A stretch of DNA of 64,000 nucleotides, taken from the NCBI RefSeq assembly GCF_946222835.1, contig NZ_CAMIHD010000012.1, positions 1-64,000 on the forward strand. Direction: 5' to 3'. The notes below the pieces were generated by a model. The model worked only from the letters and a program-made list of their open reading frames with translations, had not been told where the DNA came from and ran no database searches. This document shows positions 34,663-45,304 of this stretch, in pieces. This DNA comes from an uncultured Corynebacterium sp. (GTDB lineage: Bacteria > Actinomycetota > Actinomycetes > Mycobacteriales > Mycobacteriaceae). The position numbers and the translations under genes are program-made. Each line of letters begins with the position of its first letter. Position 1 is the stretch's first letter.

Positions 34663-37600
34663 ATGTTGAGCGAAGAATCCCTCGAACTCATTGTCCAGGA
34701 CCACCTGGCTGAACTGGAATGGCAGGCTGGACACGGCCCAGACTTTGCGCCGGGCTCCGGCGAGCGCGACGCCTGGAATGACATCGTGCTGCGCGGGCGT
34801 TTGCGCAATGCCGTGCGCAACCTCAACCCAGATGTACCGGAGGAGTACCTCGACCAGGCGATCGGTGAGGTCATCACGCCGAAGTCACAGTCCGCGATTG
34901 CGGAGAATCGGCGCATTCACCAGATTCTGGTGGAAGGCTATCGCGGTATCGAGTACATCGACCACGAGGGCAATATCCAGAACCCGACCATCTACTTTCT
35001 GTCCTCGCAGCCCCACAAGAATGACTACTTGTCACTCAACCAGGTCACCATTGCGAACCTGGACGGCGAGCGTCGCTTCGATGTGGTCTGCTACGTCAAC
35101 GGCATGCCGCTGGCGTTTATTGAGCTGAAGAAGACGGGCGCGAATACCTCCGTCGAGGGCGCGTACAACCAGCTGCAGACCTACGTCAAGGAATTCGGCA
35201 TGGCCTTCCGCTTTGCCAATATTGTGATTCCTTCGGATGACCTCAGCACGAAGTACGGTACGCCGTTTACTCCGTGGAACCACTTTGCGCCGTGGAATGT
35301 GGATGAGGACGGCAGCCCGGTAGACCCCAACAACATGGTTGTGGCCGGCGAGCCGGTCACGCAGCTGGACCTGTTGCTTGATGGTCTGTTTAATGTGGAG
35401 CGTTTTGGGCAGCTCTACAGCGACTTCACGGCGTTCGATGACACGGCCGAGGGCCTGATCATGCGCATCGCGAAGCCGCACCAGTACTTCGCGGTGACCA
35501 AGGCTGTGGGTTCCACGATCACGGCGGCGCGCGGCGACAAGCGCGCTGGCGTCATCTGGCACACGACGGGAGCGGGCAAGTCCATGGAGATGGAGCTCTA
35601 CACCGCCAAGATTATGCGTCGGCCCGAGATGCTCAGCCCGACCGTGATTGTGCTCAATGACCGTACCGAGCTGGATGAGCAGCTCTTCGAGACCTTCAAC
35701 CGGTCCACCATCCTGCCGGAGACACCGCGCAATATCGAGTCCCGTGCTGAGTTGCGTGAGCTGCTCTCACAGAAGACCTCCGGCGGCATCTACTTCTCCA
35801 CGCTCCAGAAGTTTGGCTTGAATGGAAAGGGCGAGCTCCGCGAAAAGGAGCACCCGTTGCTCTCTGACCGCAGCAACATTGTGGTCATCGTTGATGAGGC
35901 TCACCGCTCGCACTATGGCTTTGGCGACACCGCGGCTGACGGTTACGCGCAGCACCTGCGTAATGCACTACCGAATGCCACCATGTTGGCGTTTACCGGT
36001 ACCCCGCTCAAGGAATGGGACCGCGATACGCGCAAGGTCTTCGGTGATGACGTCGACATCTACGACATGAACCGCGCCGTCGAGGACGGTGCCGTCGTTC
36101 CCGTGTATTTCGAACCGCGCCTCATCCCACTCAAGCGCATTGCTGGGATTACCGATGACGAGATTGATGACACCGCTGAGGAAGTGCTCACGGGTCTCGA
36201 CGAAGTCGAGCGCGACCGGATTCAGCGCTCCGTCGCCGCGTTGGAAATCATTTACGGTTCCGACGACCGCTTGGATGCGCTCGCTGAGGACTTTGTTCGC
36301 CACTGGGAAGACCGCCGCGAGAACATGCGGGAGTTCATCGGTGCACCGGGCAAAGCCATGATCGTGACCGCCACGCGTTCCATCGCAGCACGCCTCTACT
36401 CCAAGATCGTGGCGCTGCGCCCTGAGTGGCATTCGGATGCCGATGACAAGGGAAGAATTAAGGTCATCTACTCTGCCGCGCCGTCAGACCCGGATGAGCT
36501 CAAGGTCCATATGCGCCGCCCGAGTGCGCTCAAGGCCGTGAAGAACCGCATCAAGGACGTCGACGACGAGCTGGAAATCGCCATCGTTCAGTCCATGATG
36601 CTCACCGGTTTCGATGCGCCGCCGCTACACACGCTCTACATTGACCGCTCGCTCAAGAGCGCGCTGCTGATGCAGACCCTCGCTCGCGTCAACCGCACGT
36701 TCCGCGACAAGCAGGATGGCCTCCTTGTCGCCTATGCTCCGTTGGTCGAGAACCTGGAGAAGGCGCTGGCTGAGTTCACGCTCAACCCCTCCGACGACGG
36801 CACGAAGGTCACGGGACAGGACGTCGAAGAAGCGCTCAATCTGGCGAAGGGATTCCTGGCTCGTCTCGACGACATTGTGGGAATCGAATGGAAGAACACC
36901 GCTTTCATCGATGACGCCAACCTCCGCCGCGCCTTGCTCGATGTCACTGGTTTCCTGCGCAATCCAAGAACCGAAGGCAACTACGACCCCGAGAAGCCAA
37001 ACGCGCGTCCCGTCGCTGATGAGTTCAAACGTCAGGCTGGAAGACTCGCGCGTGCCTGGGCACTAGCTTCGGGCAGCCCCGACGCCGAGGAGTACCGCGA
37101 CAGCGTGCGGTTCTACTCCGAGGTCAAGAACTGGCTCATCAAGCTCGATGCGGGCGACCGCGTGGCCAATGGCGAGCCAATTAGCGACTCCATCCGCAAC
37201 GCCCTAGGCAAGCTGGTCGTTGATTCGGCTGAGGCCACCGGTGTCATCGACATCTACCGCCAGGCCGGGATTGAGATTCCGAACTTGCAGGATCTCACCG
37301 TCGACCTGTTCAAGGACAAACAATCCCCCTCTGAGGTCTCGTTGCTCATCGATGCGTTGCGCCGCCAGCTCCAGCAGGAAGCCCGCACCGCCACAGGAAA
37401 CAACGAGCTGCGCTCCAAGCAATTCTCCGAGCGGATCACCGAGCTGATGAATCGATACACCAATCAGCAGCTCACGGCCGCTGAAATCATCGCCGAACTC
37501 ATCCGCCTGTCCAAGGAGATTGTCAAGGAAAGCAAGCGCGGTGAACAATTCACCCCGCCACTAGGCAATGACGAGCTCACCTTCTTCGACGCGGTGTCGA

Positions 37601-37881
37601 CAAACGAATCCGCAACCGAGCTCATGGACGACGAAGTTCTTGCTGAAATCGCACGCCAGCTCGTTTCCATGCTGCGTCGCGATGCAAAGACCGACTGGAC
37701 AGTACGCGATGACGTACGCGCGAAACTACGCCGCTCGGTCCGCAGGTTGCTACGCGACTACAAATATCCACCGGACAAGGCGCCGGAGGCCATCAAGCTC
37801 GTGCTTGAACAGATGGAGAAATTCGCGCCAAGGTATTCAGCGGCGGCGCGCGAGCAAGGTGACGTTGAACACCGTGGTTAG
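34663..37881 (+). CDS. hsdR: Type I restriction endonuclease subunit HsdR
   Basis: ATP-dependent translocase and nuclease of the type I complex. The 1072-residue protein has the PD-(D/E)xK nuclease at the N-terminus (D140, then E154-L-K156 in FIELKKTG), superfamily 2 helicase motifs I (TGAGKS, K306), II (DEAH, D411), III (FTGTP) and VI (QTLARVNRTFR), and a helical C-terminal domain that docks on HsdM. All catalytic residues are intact. AAGGAGAAGCAC precedes the ATG, 36 bases after hsdS. Its TAG overlaps the stop of the opposite-strand AlbA_2 gene by four bases, leaving no terminator between them. Confidence 0.95.
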   Translation: MLSEESLELIVQDHLAELEWQAGHGPDFAPGSGERDAWNDIVLRGRLRNAVRNLNPDVPEEYLDQAIGEVITPKSQSAIAENRRIHQILVEGYRGIEYIDHEGNIQNPTIYFLSSQPHKNDYLSLNQVTIANLDGERRFDVVCYVNGMPLAFIELKKTGANTSVEGAYNQLQTYVKEFGMAFRFANIVIPSDDLSTKYGTPFTPWNHFAPWNVDEDGSPVDPNNMVVAGEPVTQLDLLLDGLFNVERFGQLYSDFTAFDDTAEGLIMRIAKPHQYFAVTKAVGSTITAARGDKRAGVIWHTTGAGKSMEMELYTAKIMRRPEMLSPTVIVLNDRTELDEQLFETFNRSTILPETPRNIESRAELRELLSQKTSGGIYFSTLQKFGLNGKGELREKEHPLLSDRSNIVVIVDEAHRSHYGFGDTAADGYAQHLRNALPNATMLAFTGTPLKEWDRDTRKVFGDDVDIYDMNRAVEDGAVVPVYFEPRLIPLKRIAGITDDEIDDTAEEVLTGLDEVERDRIQRSVAALEIIYGSDDRLDALAEDFVRHWEDRRENMREFIGAPGKAMIVTATRSIAARLYSKIVALRPEWHSDADDKGRIKVIYSAAPSDPDELKVHMRRPSALKAVKNRIKDVDDELEIAIVQSMMLTGFDAPPLHTLYIDRSLKSALLMQTLARVNRTFRDKQDGLLVAYAPLVENLEKALAEFTLNPSDDGTKVTGQDVEEALNLAKGFLARLDDIVGIEWKNTAFIDDANLRRALLDVTGFLRNPRTEGNYDPEKPNARPVADEFKRQAGRLARAWALASGSPDAEEYRDSVRFYSEVKNWLIKLDAGDRVANGEPISDSIRNALGKLVVDSAEATGVIDIYRQAGIEIPNLQDLTVDLFKDKQSPSEVSLLIDALRRQLQQEARTATGNNELRSKQFSERITELMNRYTNQQLTAAEIIAELIRLSKEIVKESKRGEQFTPPLGNDELTFFDAVSTNESATELMDDEVLAEIARQLVSMLRRDAKTDWTVRDDVRAKLRRSVRRLLRDYKYPPDKAPEAIKLVLEQMEKFAPRYSAAAREQGDVEHRG

Positions 37882-39374
37882 CCCTGCAGCCGATAGCGCT
37901 GCTTCGGGCTCTTCAACGGCTCAGTGCGCACGATGACGCCTTCCTCAACAAGTTCGTTGATGGTCCTGCGCACGCCGTTGAGGGACAGCCCCGCAGCCCC
38001 TGCCAATTCGCGGCTGGACGCTGTCCTGTGTTCGCGAAGATAGTCGAGCACGCGCCCGCGGGTTCCGCCCCCCAACGCCGCGGTGCGCTCCGGGGTAGTC
38101 GGATTTCGCCGCGCGAAGGTGAGCTCAAATGCGGTTAATGAATCCTCTGGTACCGGCGGCGGCAGCAGCTGCTGCTCCAGTTGGTCGAGAATCTCGATAT
38201 ATCCGGTACCACGATTCTCCGCAACGTACCCGTCTCCGTCACCGGCAGGAGTCACCTCCAGCAACGCAGACAAATGCTGATTGCGCGCGCTAGACATACC
38301 CGCAGTGCCCAATCGATCAACGGTGACCGTTCCATAAAGACCACCGGGGTTGAGGACCTCCAGCCGGTCGACATACAGGTTCACTTGTACCTGCGTGCCC
38401 CGCGCCTGCGGCGAATAGTCACGGTGCATTAGCGCATTAGCGACTGCCTCACGCACAGCCTCCGGAGGATAGTCCGGCAAGTCCTTACGGAAGACTCCCT
38501 CGATTACGCCTCCGACGCGCATATTGCGTCGGACTGCCCGCACTGCATCCGCAACCAGCACCGGAATGGGCCCCACCAGACTTTCGTTGTCGAGGAAGCG
38601 CTGCTTGCCCATCCCGGCCGCTTTATCGGTGCCGGGATATGCTGCAAAGGTCACGTTGAGCCGCGGGAAAAACTGTTGCGGATAAGTGCCCGCTGCCATT
38701 AGCCCGCCCAAAGTTGGCACTAGTTTTCCGTTGTCGTTCCGGGTAATCAGGTGGAGCGCTAACATCGCCTCTTCATCGCTCAACCGTCCAAAAATGCGTT
38801 CATGGATGGAGCGCTCGCGGGCCAAGATCTCGGCCACAATGTCAGGATCCAGATCGTCGATGTCAGCATCCGGAACCGGCTCCAGATCCCATTCCGGCTG
38901 GGTCTTGTTTTCCTCCAGTCGGTCGATCTCGTATGGCTTTAGTACGCGGTCCCCATCATGGACCCGGATATAGCTGCCGTGATACTTCGACTGAGAAACG
39001 ACCCAGCAAGGCTTCTCAAAAGGAGCACATTCGGGAATGGTGCCAACGACAATGCTCGCGCCCTCCCAGTCAACAATGTCGATCTGAGCGCGAACCGACG
39101 GGGTCACGAGGTCTGCGCATGCGCCAGCCAGGGCATCCGCCATGGCAGTAGCATCAAAGCCTGGTACCGTAACGAACCCGTTGTCTTCATCCAGCCCCAA
39201 GATGATGATTCCACCGGTCCCGTTAGCAAAGGCAGAGATAGAGCGAACGAGCTTCTTGGGAAAACCTCCCGCAGCTGCCTTGACCTCGACGGCGCGCGTA
39301 TCGGTGTCCTGAGTTCGCAGGCTTCCAATGATCTCGGCGATCTCCGCCTGGTCATCGTCCCAGACCACAATCAC
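37878..39374 (-). CDS. AlbA_2 (Schlafen-like) / GHKL ATPase / winged-helix protein
   Basis: A 498-residue protein of the COG2865 type. Residues about 25-130 are an AlbA_2 (Schlafen-AlbA_2) domain (RAVEVKAAAGGFPK, then SISAFANGTGG and IIILGLDED). A GHKL-type ATP-binding domain follows (REAVANALMHRDYS, then LEVLNPGGLYG). The last about 55 residues are a winged helix (RELAGAAGLSLNGVRRTINE). Such proteins are annotated as regulators and several are tied to phage defence; activity is not proven. The start is the GTG at 39374 with AGAGGG close upstream. It converges with hsdR and has the AC-rich repeat cluster in its promoter, so autoregulation or sensing of restriction state is plausible but inferred. 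Confidence 0.85.
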   Translation of the reverse strand: MIVVWDDDQAEIAEIIGSLRTQDTDTRAVEVKAAAGGFPKKLVRSISAFANGTGGIIILGLDEDNGFVTVPGFDATAMADALAGACADLVTPSVRAQIDIVDWEGASIVVGTIPECAPFEKPCWVVSQSKYHGSYIRVHDGDRVLKPYEIDRLEENKTQPEWDLEPVPDADIDDLDPDIVAEILARERSIHERIFGRLSDEEAMLALHLITRNDNGKLVPTLGGLMAAGTYPQQFFPRLNVTFAAYPGTDKAAGMGKQRFLDNESLVGPIPVLVADAVRAVRRNMRVGGVIEGVFRKDLPDYPPEAVREAVANALMHRDYSPQARGTQVQVNLYVDRLEVLNPGGLYGTVTVDRLGTAGMSSARNQHLSALLEVTPAGDGDGYVAENRGTGYIEILDQLEQQLLPPPVPEDSLTAFELTFARRNPTTPERTAALGGGTRGRVLDYLREHRTASSRELAGAAGLSLNGVRRTINELVEEGVIVRTEPLKSPKQRYRLQG

Positions 39375-39413
39375 TCACCCTCTATCAGCGCTCAACGCTC
39401 CTGAACACCCTCA

Positions 39414-39460
39414 AACACTACACACAACACTACACACACTGTGGTGTGTTGTGTAGTGTT
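39414..39460. repeat. AACACTACACAC tandem direct repeats and inverted copy
   Basis: AACACTACACAC occurs twice in perfect tandem (39414-39425, 39426-39437) and its complement TGTGTAGTGTT follows at 39450-39460. The set begins 40 bases upstream of the AlbA_2 start and folds to a long imperfect hairpin. A further copy of the 11-base core lies at 39537-39547. Candidates are an operator or a structured 5' leader. Confidence 0.8.
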
Positions 39461-39536
39461 CGCACGTGTTCCTCGTCCGAAATTCTCACAGTACAAGACA
39501 TTTTCCCAGGTCAATAATAATTTTCCCGGTCTGCGC

Positions 39537-39602
39537 AACACTACACAACACCACATACAACACACCACCCAACACTCCATAGTGTGGTGTGTTGGGTGGT
39601 GT
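39537..39602. repeat. AC-rich repeat with 14-base inverted repeat, right edge of the island
   Basis: Core repeat AACACTACACA at 39537-39547 is followed by the perfect inverted pair ACACCACCCAACAC (39562-39575) and GTGTTGGGTGGTGT (39589-39602). It sits 36 bases past the glf stop. On the minus strand it could end glf transcription, but there is no T-run. Sequence style is the same as the 39414 cluster. Confidence 0.8.
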
Positions 39603-39637
39603 ATTGAGTGTTAAGTGTTCTGTTGACGAAGTTCGGC

Positions 39638-40852
<1,215 letters not shown>

Positions 40853-40980
40853 CTACGGCAGCTGACACGGCACATCGGCGTGTCGCAACAGATTTCACAG
40901 AAGTCACAAACGTACCATCACTATCAACTCTTAACTCTTGGCAACCGTTTTTACAGCTGCACAACCCTAGGGAGATAACA

Positions 40981-42879
40981 GTGCAACAACGACGTCGACT
41001 AGTACCCACCAGGTCAAAATGGTCCACCCCCGTCATCGCGGCGGTCACCTCCATCGCACTCGCCGTGACGGCCGCATTCGGCGGACAGCAAGTTCTCAAG
41101 ACCCAAGACTCCGCCAACGGCGGTCCCATTGAGGTCAAAAATTCCTCCTCTAGCTTCAGTGACGGCGAATCCATCGTCGTCGATGACCCAGCCGTAGCCG
41201 CTCAGGGCGACGGCGAAAGCCGCCGCGCGGTCAAGCAGTTCCACCGCGACGAAACCTTCAACATGTTCGCCGTCACCTGGGAGGGCAAGCGAGATATCAA
41301 CTCCTTCGTCCGCTCCAAGCAGCAGGACGGTTCCTGGAGCGAGTGGCTGCCCATGGATGCGATGAACTACTCCGAGGGCAAGAACGGCACCGAGCTCATC
41401 TTCGTGGGCGATACCAACGATGTTCAGGTCTCTATGGCCAACGTTGATCTCGTGGCCGGATCCAACCTGGACAAGAAGGAAGACTCCCTCCTGGACAAAG
41501 CCGCTAAGGGCGCTGATGCCAATCGCCCGGCGCCGCTTGCCTATAACGTCGGCGATATCTCCCCCGTGGCCGATGAGCGCACCCAGGTTGCAGATCTTGA
41601 TGCCGTGTTTATCGACGGCAATGCCCAGGAAGGCGAAGCTATCGAACCCACCGCGGAGACCGCGGGTATGCCCAAGGTCGTCTCCCGCGCCGGCTGGGGA
41701 GCAGACGAATCTAAGCGCTGCCAGCAGCCAACCTACGACGATGGCATCAAGGCCATGACCCTGCACCACACCGCGGGTACCAATAACTACACCCGCGCGC
41801 AGGCGGCGGCACAGGTACGCGGTGCCTACGACTACCATGCGCAGACCCTGGGCTGGTGCGATATCGGCTACAACGTACTGGTAGATAAGTTCGGTACCAT
41901 CTATGAAGGCCGCTACGGCGGCTTGGACAAGGCCGTACAAGGTGCCCACGTGGGTGGCTTCAACTCCAATAACTGGGGCATTTCCATGATTGGCAACTAC
42001 GAGCAGGCTGAGCCTTCCCGTGAGATGCTCAACTCCGTGGCCGAGATTGCGGGCTGGAAAGCCGCTATTTCTGGCATCGATCCAATGGGCAAGGCCAGCT
42101 TGTACTCCGGCGGATTCAACGGCTCCAAGTTCTCTGCAGGAACCATGGCCACCGTGCCGGCGTTCGCGGGCCATAATGATTTTCACTACACGGCCTGCCC
42201 GGGCCAGTACACCACGCGCCACTGGGACGAGATTCGAAAGAATACCAAGCGCAAGGCGGATGCCATCAAGTCCGGCAAGAACAGCACGGACCTGAACTGG
42301 CAAGAGTCTCCACAGCCAAATACCCCCAAGACCCCGCAACAGGCGGGCGAAGAAATCATGCCCTCGCTGGGCGACGTCGAGGTCCCAGTCTCGACCATCT
42401 CCGCCCTCGCTGGAATCGCTGCCGCAGTCTTCGGCGTGCTCATCGCCAATGACCGCCTACAGAAGCCTGATACCGATCAGAAGGTGGCGGGCAACCTGAC
42501 CACCGGGGATATCCCGGAGATTGTCAATAAGGTTGTCCAAGTCTCCAACAACGAGGGCTTGAAGGAATCCTGGACCTCCGTGCTCAATGCCTTCGGCCCG
42601 GTCTTGGGTCTAGCAGTCGGCGGTCCTGATACCACCGATGGCGGCAAAATCCTCTACCAGCTCTTCCAAAATGGCGTGGTGCTTTCCTCCAAGGAGTCCG
42701 GCACCAAGGCGCTGACGGGTGAGATCGCCAAGAAGTGGTCCGAGGGCGATAATGCCTCCAAGCTCGGCCTGCCTACCTCCAACGAGGAAAAGAGTGGCAA
42801 GGAAATCCGCGTGAAGTTCCAGGGTGGCGAGATTGTCTACAACACCGAAACGGAAAAGGTAGACATCTTCACCGACTAG
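40981..42879 (+). CDS. Secreted N-acetylmuramoyl-L-alanine amidase (PGRP/Ami_2) with LGFP-like tail
   Basis: A 632-residue exported zinc amidase that cleaves the peptide from muramic acid in peptidoglycan. It has a hydrophobic anchor or signal (about residues 17-38), a linker domain, then the amidase fold (about 230-425). Zinc ligands are seen at H262/H263 (TLHHTAG) and H398 (AGHNDFHYTACPG, with C406 the third position). A hydrophobic segment lies near 462-485, and an LGFP-like unit near the end (KLGLPTSNEEK). GTG start at 40981 with AGGGAGA upstream. The glf-adjacent position equals Rv3811 in M. tuberculosis. It ends in a four-base overlap with the HAD gene. Confidence 0.9.
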   Translation: MQQRRRLVPTRSKWSTPVIAAVTSIALAVTAAFGGQQVLKTQDSANGGPIEVKNSSSSFSDGESIVVDDPAVAAQGDGESRRAVKQFHRDETFNMFAVTWEGKRDINSFVRSKQQDGSWSEWLPMDAMNYSEGKNGTELIFVGDTNDVQVSMANVDLVAGSNLDKKEDSLLDKAAKGADANRPAPLAYNVGDISPVADERTQVADLDAVFIDGNAQEGEAIEPTAETAGMPKVVSRAGWGADESKRCQQPTYDDGIKAMTLHHTAGTNNYTRAQAAAQVRGAYDYHAQTLGWCDIGYNVLVDKFGTIYEGRYGGLDKAVQGAHVGGFNSNNWGISMIGNYEQAEPSREMLNSVAEIAGWKAAISGIDPMGKASLYSGGFNGSKFSAGTMATVPAFAGHNDFHYTACPGQYTTRHWDEIRKNTKRKADAIKSGKNSTDLNWQESPQPNTPKTPQQAGEEIMPSLGDVEVPVSTISALAGIAAAVFGVLIANDRLQKPDTDQKVAGNLTTGDIPEIVNKVVQVSNNEGLKESWTSVLNAFGPVLGLAVGGPDTTDGGKILYQLFQNGVVLSSKESGTKALTGEIAKKWSEGDNASKLGLPTSNEEKSGKEIRVKFQGGEIVYNTETEKVDIFTD

Positions 42880-43706
42880 AACCAGCGCTCTAGCACCTTT
42901 GCCACGCCCGCCTGGTGGTTAGCAACGGTGACCGCATCCGCGGCCACCTTAACCTCTGGGTGGGCGTTTTCCATGGCCACACCGCAGCCAGCCCAGCGCA
43001 GCATCTCAATATCGTTGGGCATATCCCCAAATGCGATCGTCTCCTGCTGAGCGACGCCGGTGTGCTCAGCCAACCATTCCACCCCGCGGCGCTTGGTCAC
43101 ATTGGGCGCGGCGACCTCCAGAATTCCTTCCTGCATGGAATAGGTCAGGTGCGCGAGCTCCGGATCGATATGGGGCGCGATGAGCTCATAGAGCTCTGGG
43201 GCGGAGTAGTCCGTATTGCGGATAAGAAACTTCACCGCCGGCTGACCCACAAGCTCGCCCATGCTGACCACCCCGAAGCCTTCAAAGAGGGCATTTTCGG
43301 AGTAGTGGCGTTCGACTACGAAGAGGTCCTCGACGGCGTCGGCAAGCGAGCCTCCTGCCCGCTCCGCGCCAAAGCCCACCGTGCCCAACACCGTTTGGGA
43401 AACATCCACGACTTCTGCCAGTGCCGCGGGCGAAAGCTCGTGGGCGGACATCACGCGATCCTCCGCGGAATCGTAAAGCACGGCGCCGTTTGAGGTCACG
43501 CATACCGGCCGCACGGGAAGCTGCTCCAGCACGGGCGCTATCCACCGGAACGGACGGCCGGTGGAAAGCGCAAAATAGGCACCCTGTTGGACCGCCCGCG
43601 CCACGGCGTCACGGTTGCGACGCGGGACGCGGTGGTTGCGGTCCAGCAGGGTGCCGTCAATATCGCTCGCGATGAGGCGAGGAGCGCGGGCAGGGAAATT
43701 CTCCAT
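42876..43706 (-). CDS. HAD-superfamily (Cof-type, IIB) phosphatase
   Basis: A 276-residue cytoplasmic HAD hydrolase of the Cof/YbiV group. Motif I is ASDIDGTLL (residues 14-22; nucleophile D16), motif II is ALSTGRP, and motif IV is GDMPNDIEML near residue 227. The C2B cap lies between motifs II and III. Substrates of such enzymes are sugar phosphates, nucleotides or flavin precursors and cannot be predicted. It follows glpK by 22 bases, so it is probably the last gene of the glycerol operon; a role in clearing a phosphorylated glycerol by-product would fit but is inference. Confidence 0.88.
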   Translation of the reverse strand: MENFPARAPRLIASDIDGTLLDRNHRVPRRNRDAVARAVQQGAYFALSTGRPFRWIAPVLEQLPVRPVCVTSNGAVLYDSAEDRVMSAHELSPAALAEVVDVSQTVLGTVGFGAERAGGSLADAVEDLFVVERHYSENALFEGFGVVSMGELVGQPAVKFLIRNTDYSAPELYELIAPHIDPELAHLTYSMQEGILEVAAPNVTKRRGVEWLAEHTGVAQQETIAFGDMPNDIEMLRWAGCGVAMENAHPEVKVAADAVTVANHQAGVAKVLERWF

Positions 43707-43728
43707 ACCCGCGAGTTTACTTCAGGAC

Positions 43729-45276
43729 TTAGAAGTCCAGCTCTTCGTCCTCGTTATCTTCCCAGTCCAAGGAACGCTTAATAGCGCGCTTCCAGTCGCG
43801 GTAGAGAGCCTCTACCTCTTCCTTCTCGCGCTTCGGCTTAAACACCTTCATGTCTCCTGTCTGGCTACCCAAGACGCTCAGGTCATCCCAGAAGCCATTG
43901 TCCAAACCTGCCGCGAAGGCCGCGCCGGTCGCGGTGGTCTCGATATTCTTCGGACGGTGTACCTCCACGCCGAGCATGTCCGCTTGGAACTGCATCAGAA
44001 GTTCGTTCATGGTCATGCCGCCGTCCACGCGCAGCTCGGTGATCTCCACACCGGAGTCTGCCACCATCGCATCGGCCACGTCGCGGGTCTGGTATGCAGT
44101 GGACTCGAGCACGGCGCGAGCCAAGTGCTTGCGGTTGGCAAAGCGGGTCAGGCCCACGATGACGCCGCGAGCATCCGGACGCCAGTACGGAGCGAAGAGT
44201 CCGGAGAAGGCCGGCACGATATAAACGCCGCCGTTGTCTTTAACCTCACGCGCGAGGTTTTCGATGGACGCAGCGTTCGGAATAAGCTGCAGGTTATCGC
44301 GCAGCCACTGCACCAGGGAACCGCCCATGGATACAGAACCCTCGAGGGCATACACGGGGCGCTCGCCCTCACGCTGGAAGCACACGGTGGTCAGCAGGCC
44401 ATTCTCAGAGAACTTCGGGGTGGTACCCGTGTTCAGCAGGAGGAACAATCCGGTTCCGTAGGTATTCTTTGCGGAGCCGGCACGGAAGCAGCCCTGGCCG
44501 AACATCGCAGACTGCTGGTCACCCAGGATGGCGCGGATAGGCACACCGGAGAGCGAACCGCGCTCACGCACGGTACGGAAATCACCGAGGGATGGGCGAA
44601 TCTCCGGCAGCATGGACATGGGGATGCCCATCTCCTTGCACAGTTCCTCATCCCACTCCAGCTTTTCGATGTCCATGAGCAGGGTGCGGGAGGCATTGGT
44701 GACGTCGGTAGCATGCAGAGCCTCACGGCCGGCATCGCCCTCGGCACCGCCGGTGAGGTTCCACAACAGCCAGCTATCAATGGTGCCGAAGAGCAGATCA
44801 CCGGCCTCGGCGCGCTCGCGTGCGCCCTCGACGTTATCGAGGATCCACTTCACCTTCGGACCGGCCGGGTAGGAGTTGATGAAAAGACCGGTGCGGCGGC
44901 GCCACTTTTCCGGGCCTTCCTCTCCCGAGAGCTCCTTACAGATGGAGGTGGTGCGGGTATCTTGCCAGACAATAGCGTTGTAGACCGGCTTGCCGGTGTG
45001 CTTATCCCACACCACGGTGGTCTCTCGCTGGTTGGTGATACCTACCGAGTCAATGTCTTCCACGGTGATATCGCCATTGGCAAGAGCCTCACCGACGGCG
45101 CGGCGGGTATTGCTCCAGATTTCTTCCGGATCGTGTTCTACCCAGCCTTTTTCCGGGAAGATCTGCTCGTGCTCGAGCTGACCAACGGCAGCCTGCTCGC
45201 CGTTGTGGTCAAAGATGATGCAGCGCGTCGACGTGGTTCCCTGGTCGATAGCGGCGACGTATTTCTTGTTAGTCAT
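43729..45276 (-). CDS. glpK: Glycerol kinase
   Basis: Phosphorylates glycerol to sn-glycerol-3-phosphate with ATP in the cytoplasm. The 515-residue FGGY-family protein starts with [16 protein letters not shown] (phosphate loop), carries the [10 protein letters not shown] substrate region and the FGGY signature ([20 protein letters not shown], residues about 350-369). It lies 28 bases behind glpF in a glpD-glpF-glpK operon that gives uptake, phosphorylation and oxidation of glycerol. Length and motifs are normal. Confidence 0.96.
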   Translation of the reverse strand: MTNKKYVAAIDQGTTSTRCIIFDHNGEQAAVGQLEHEQIFPEKGWVEHDPEEIWSNTRRAVGEALANGDITVEDIDSVGITNQRETTVVWDKHTGKPVYNAIVWQDTRTTSICKELSGEEGPEKWRRRTGLFINSYPAGPKVKWILDNVEGARERAEAGDLLFGTIDSWLLWNLTGGAEGDAGREALHATDVTNASRTLLMDIEKLEWDEELCKEMGIPMSMLPEIRPSLGDFRTVRERGSLSGVPIRAILGDQQSAMFGQGCFRAGSAKNTYGTGLFLLLNTGTTPKFSENGLLTTVCFQREGERPVYALEGSVSMGGSLVQWLRDNLQLIPNAASIENLAREVKDNGGVYIVPAFSGLFAPYWRPDARGVIVGLTRFANRKHLARAVLESTAYQTRDVADAMVADSGVEITELRVDGGMTMNELLMQFQADMLGVEVHRPKNIETTATGAAFAAGLDNGFWDDLSVLGSQTGDMKVFKPKREKEEVEALYRDWKRAIKRSLDWEDNEDEELDF

Positions 45277-45304
45277 GTGTCTAGTCTCCTATACGAAGAT
45301 GGAA

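Noticed and set aside
39414..39602. AC-rich repeats as a CRISPR array
   Set aside because: Copies are short, tandem or inverted, without regular unique spacers, and no cas genes are near.
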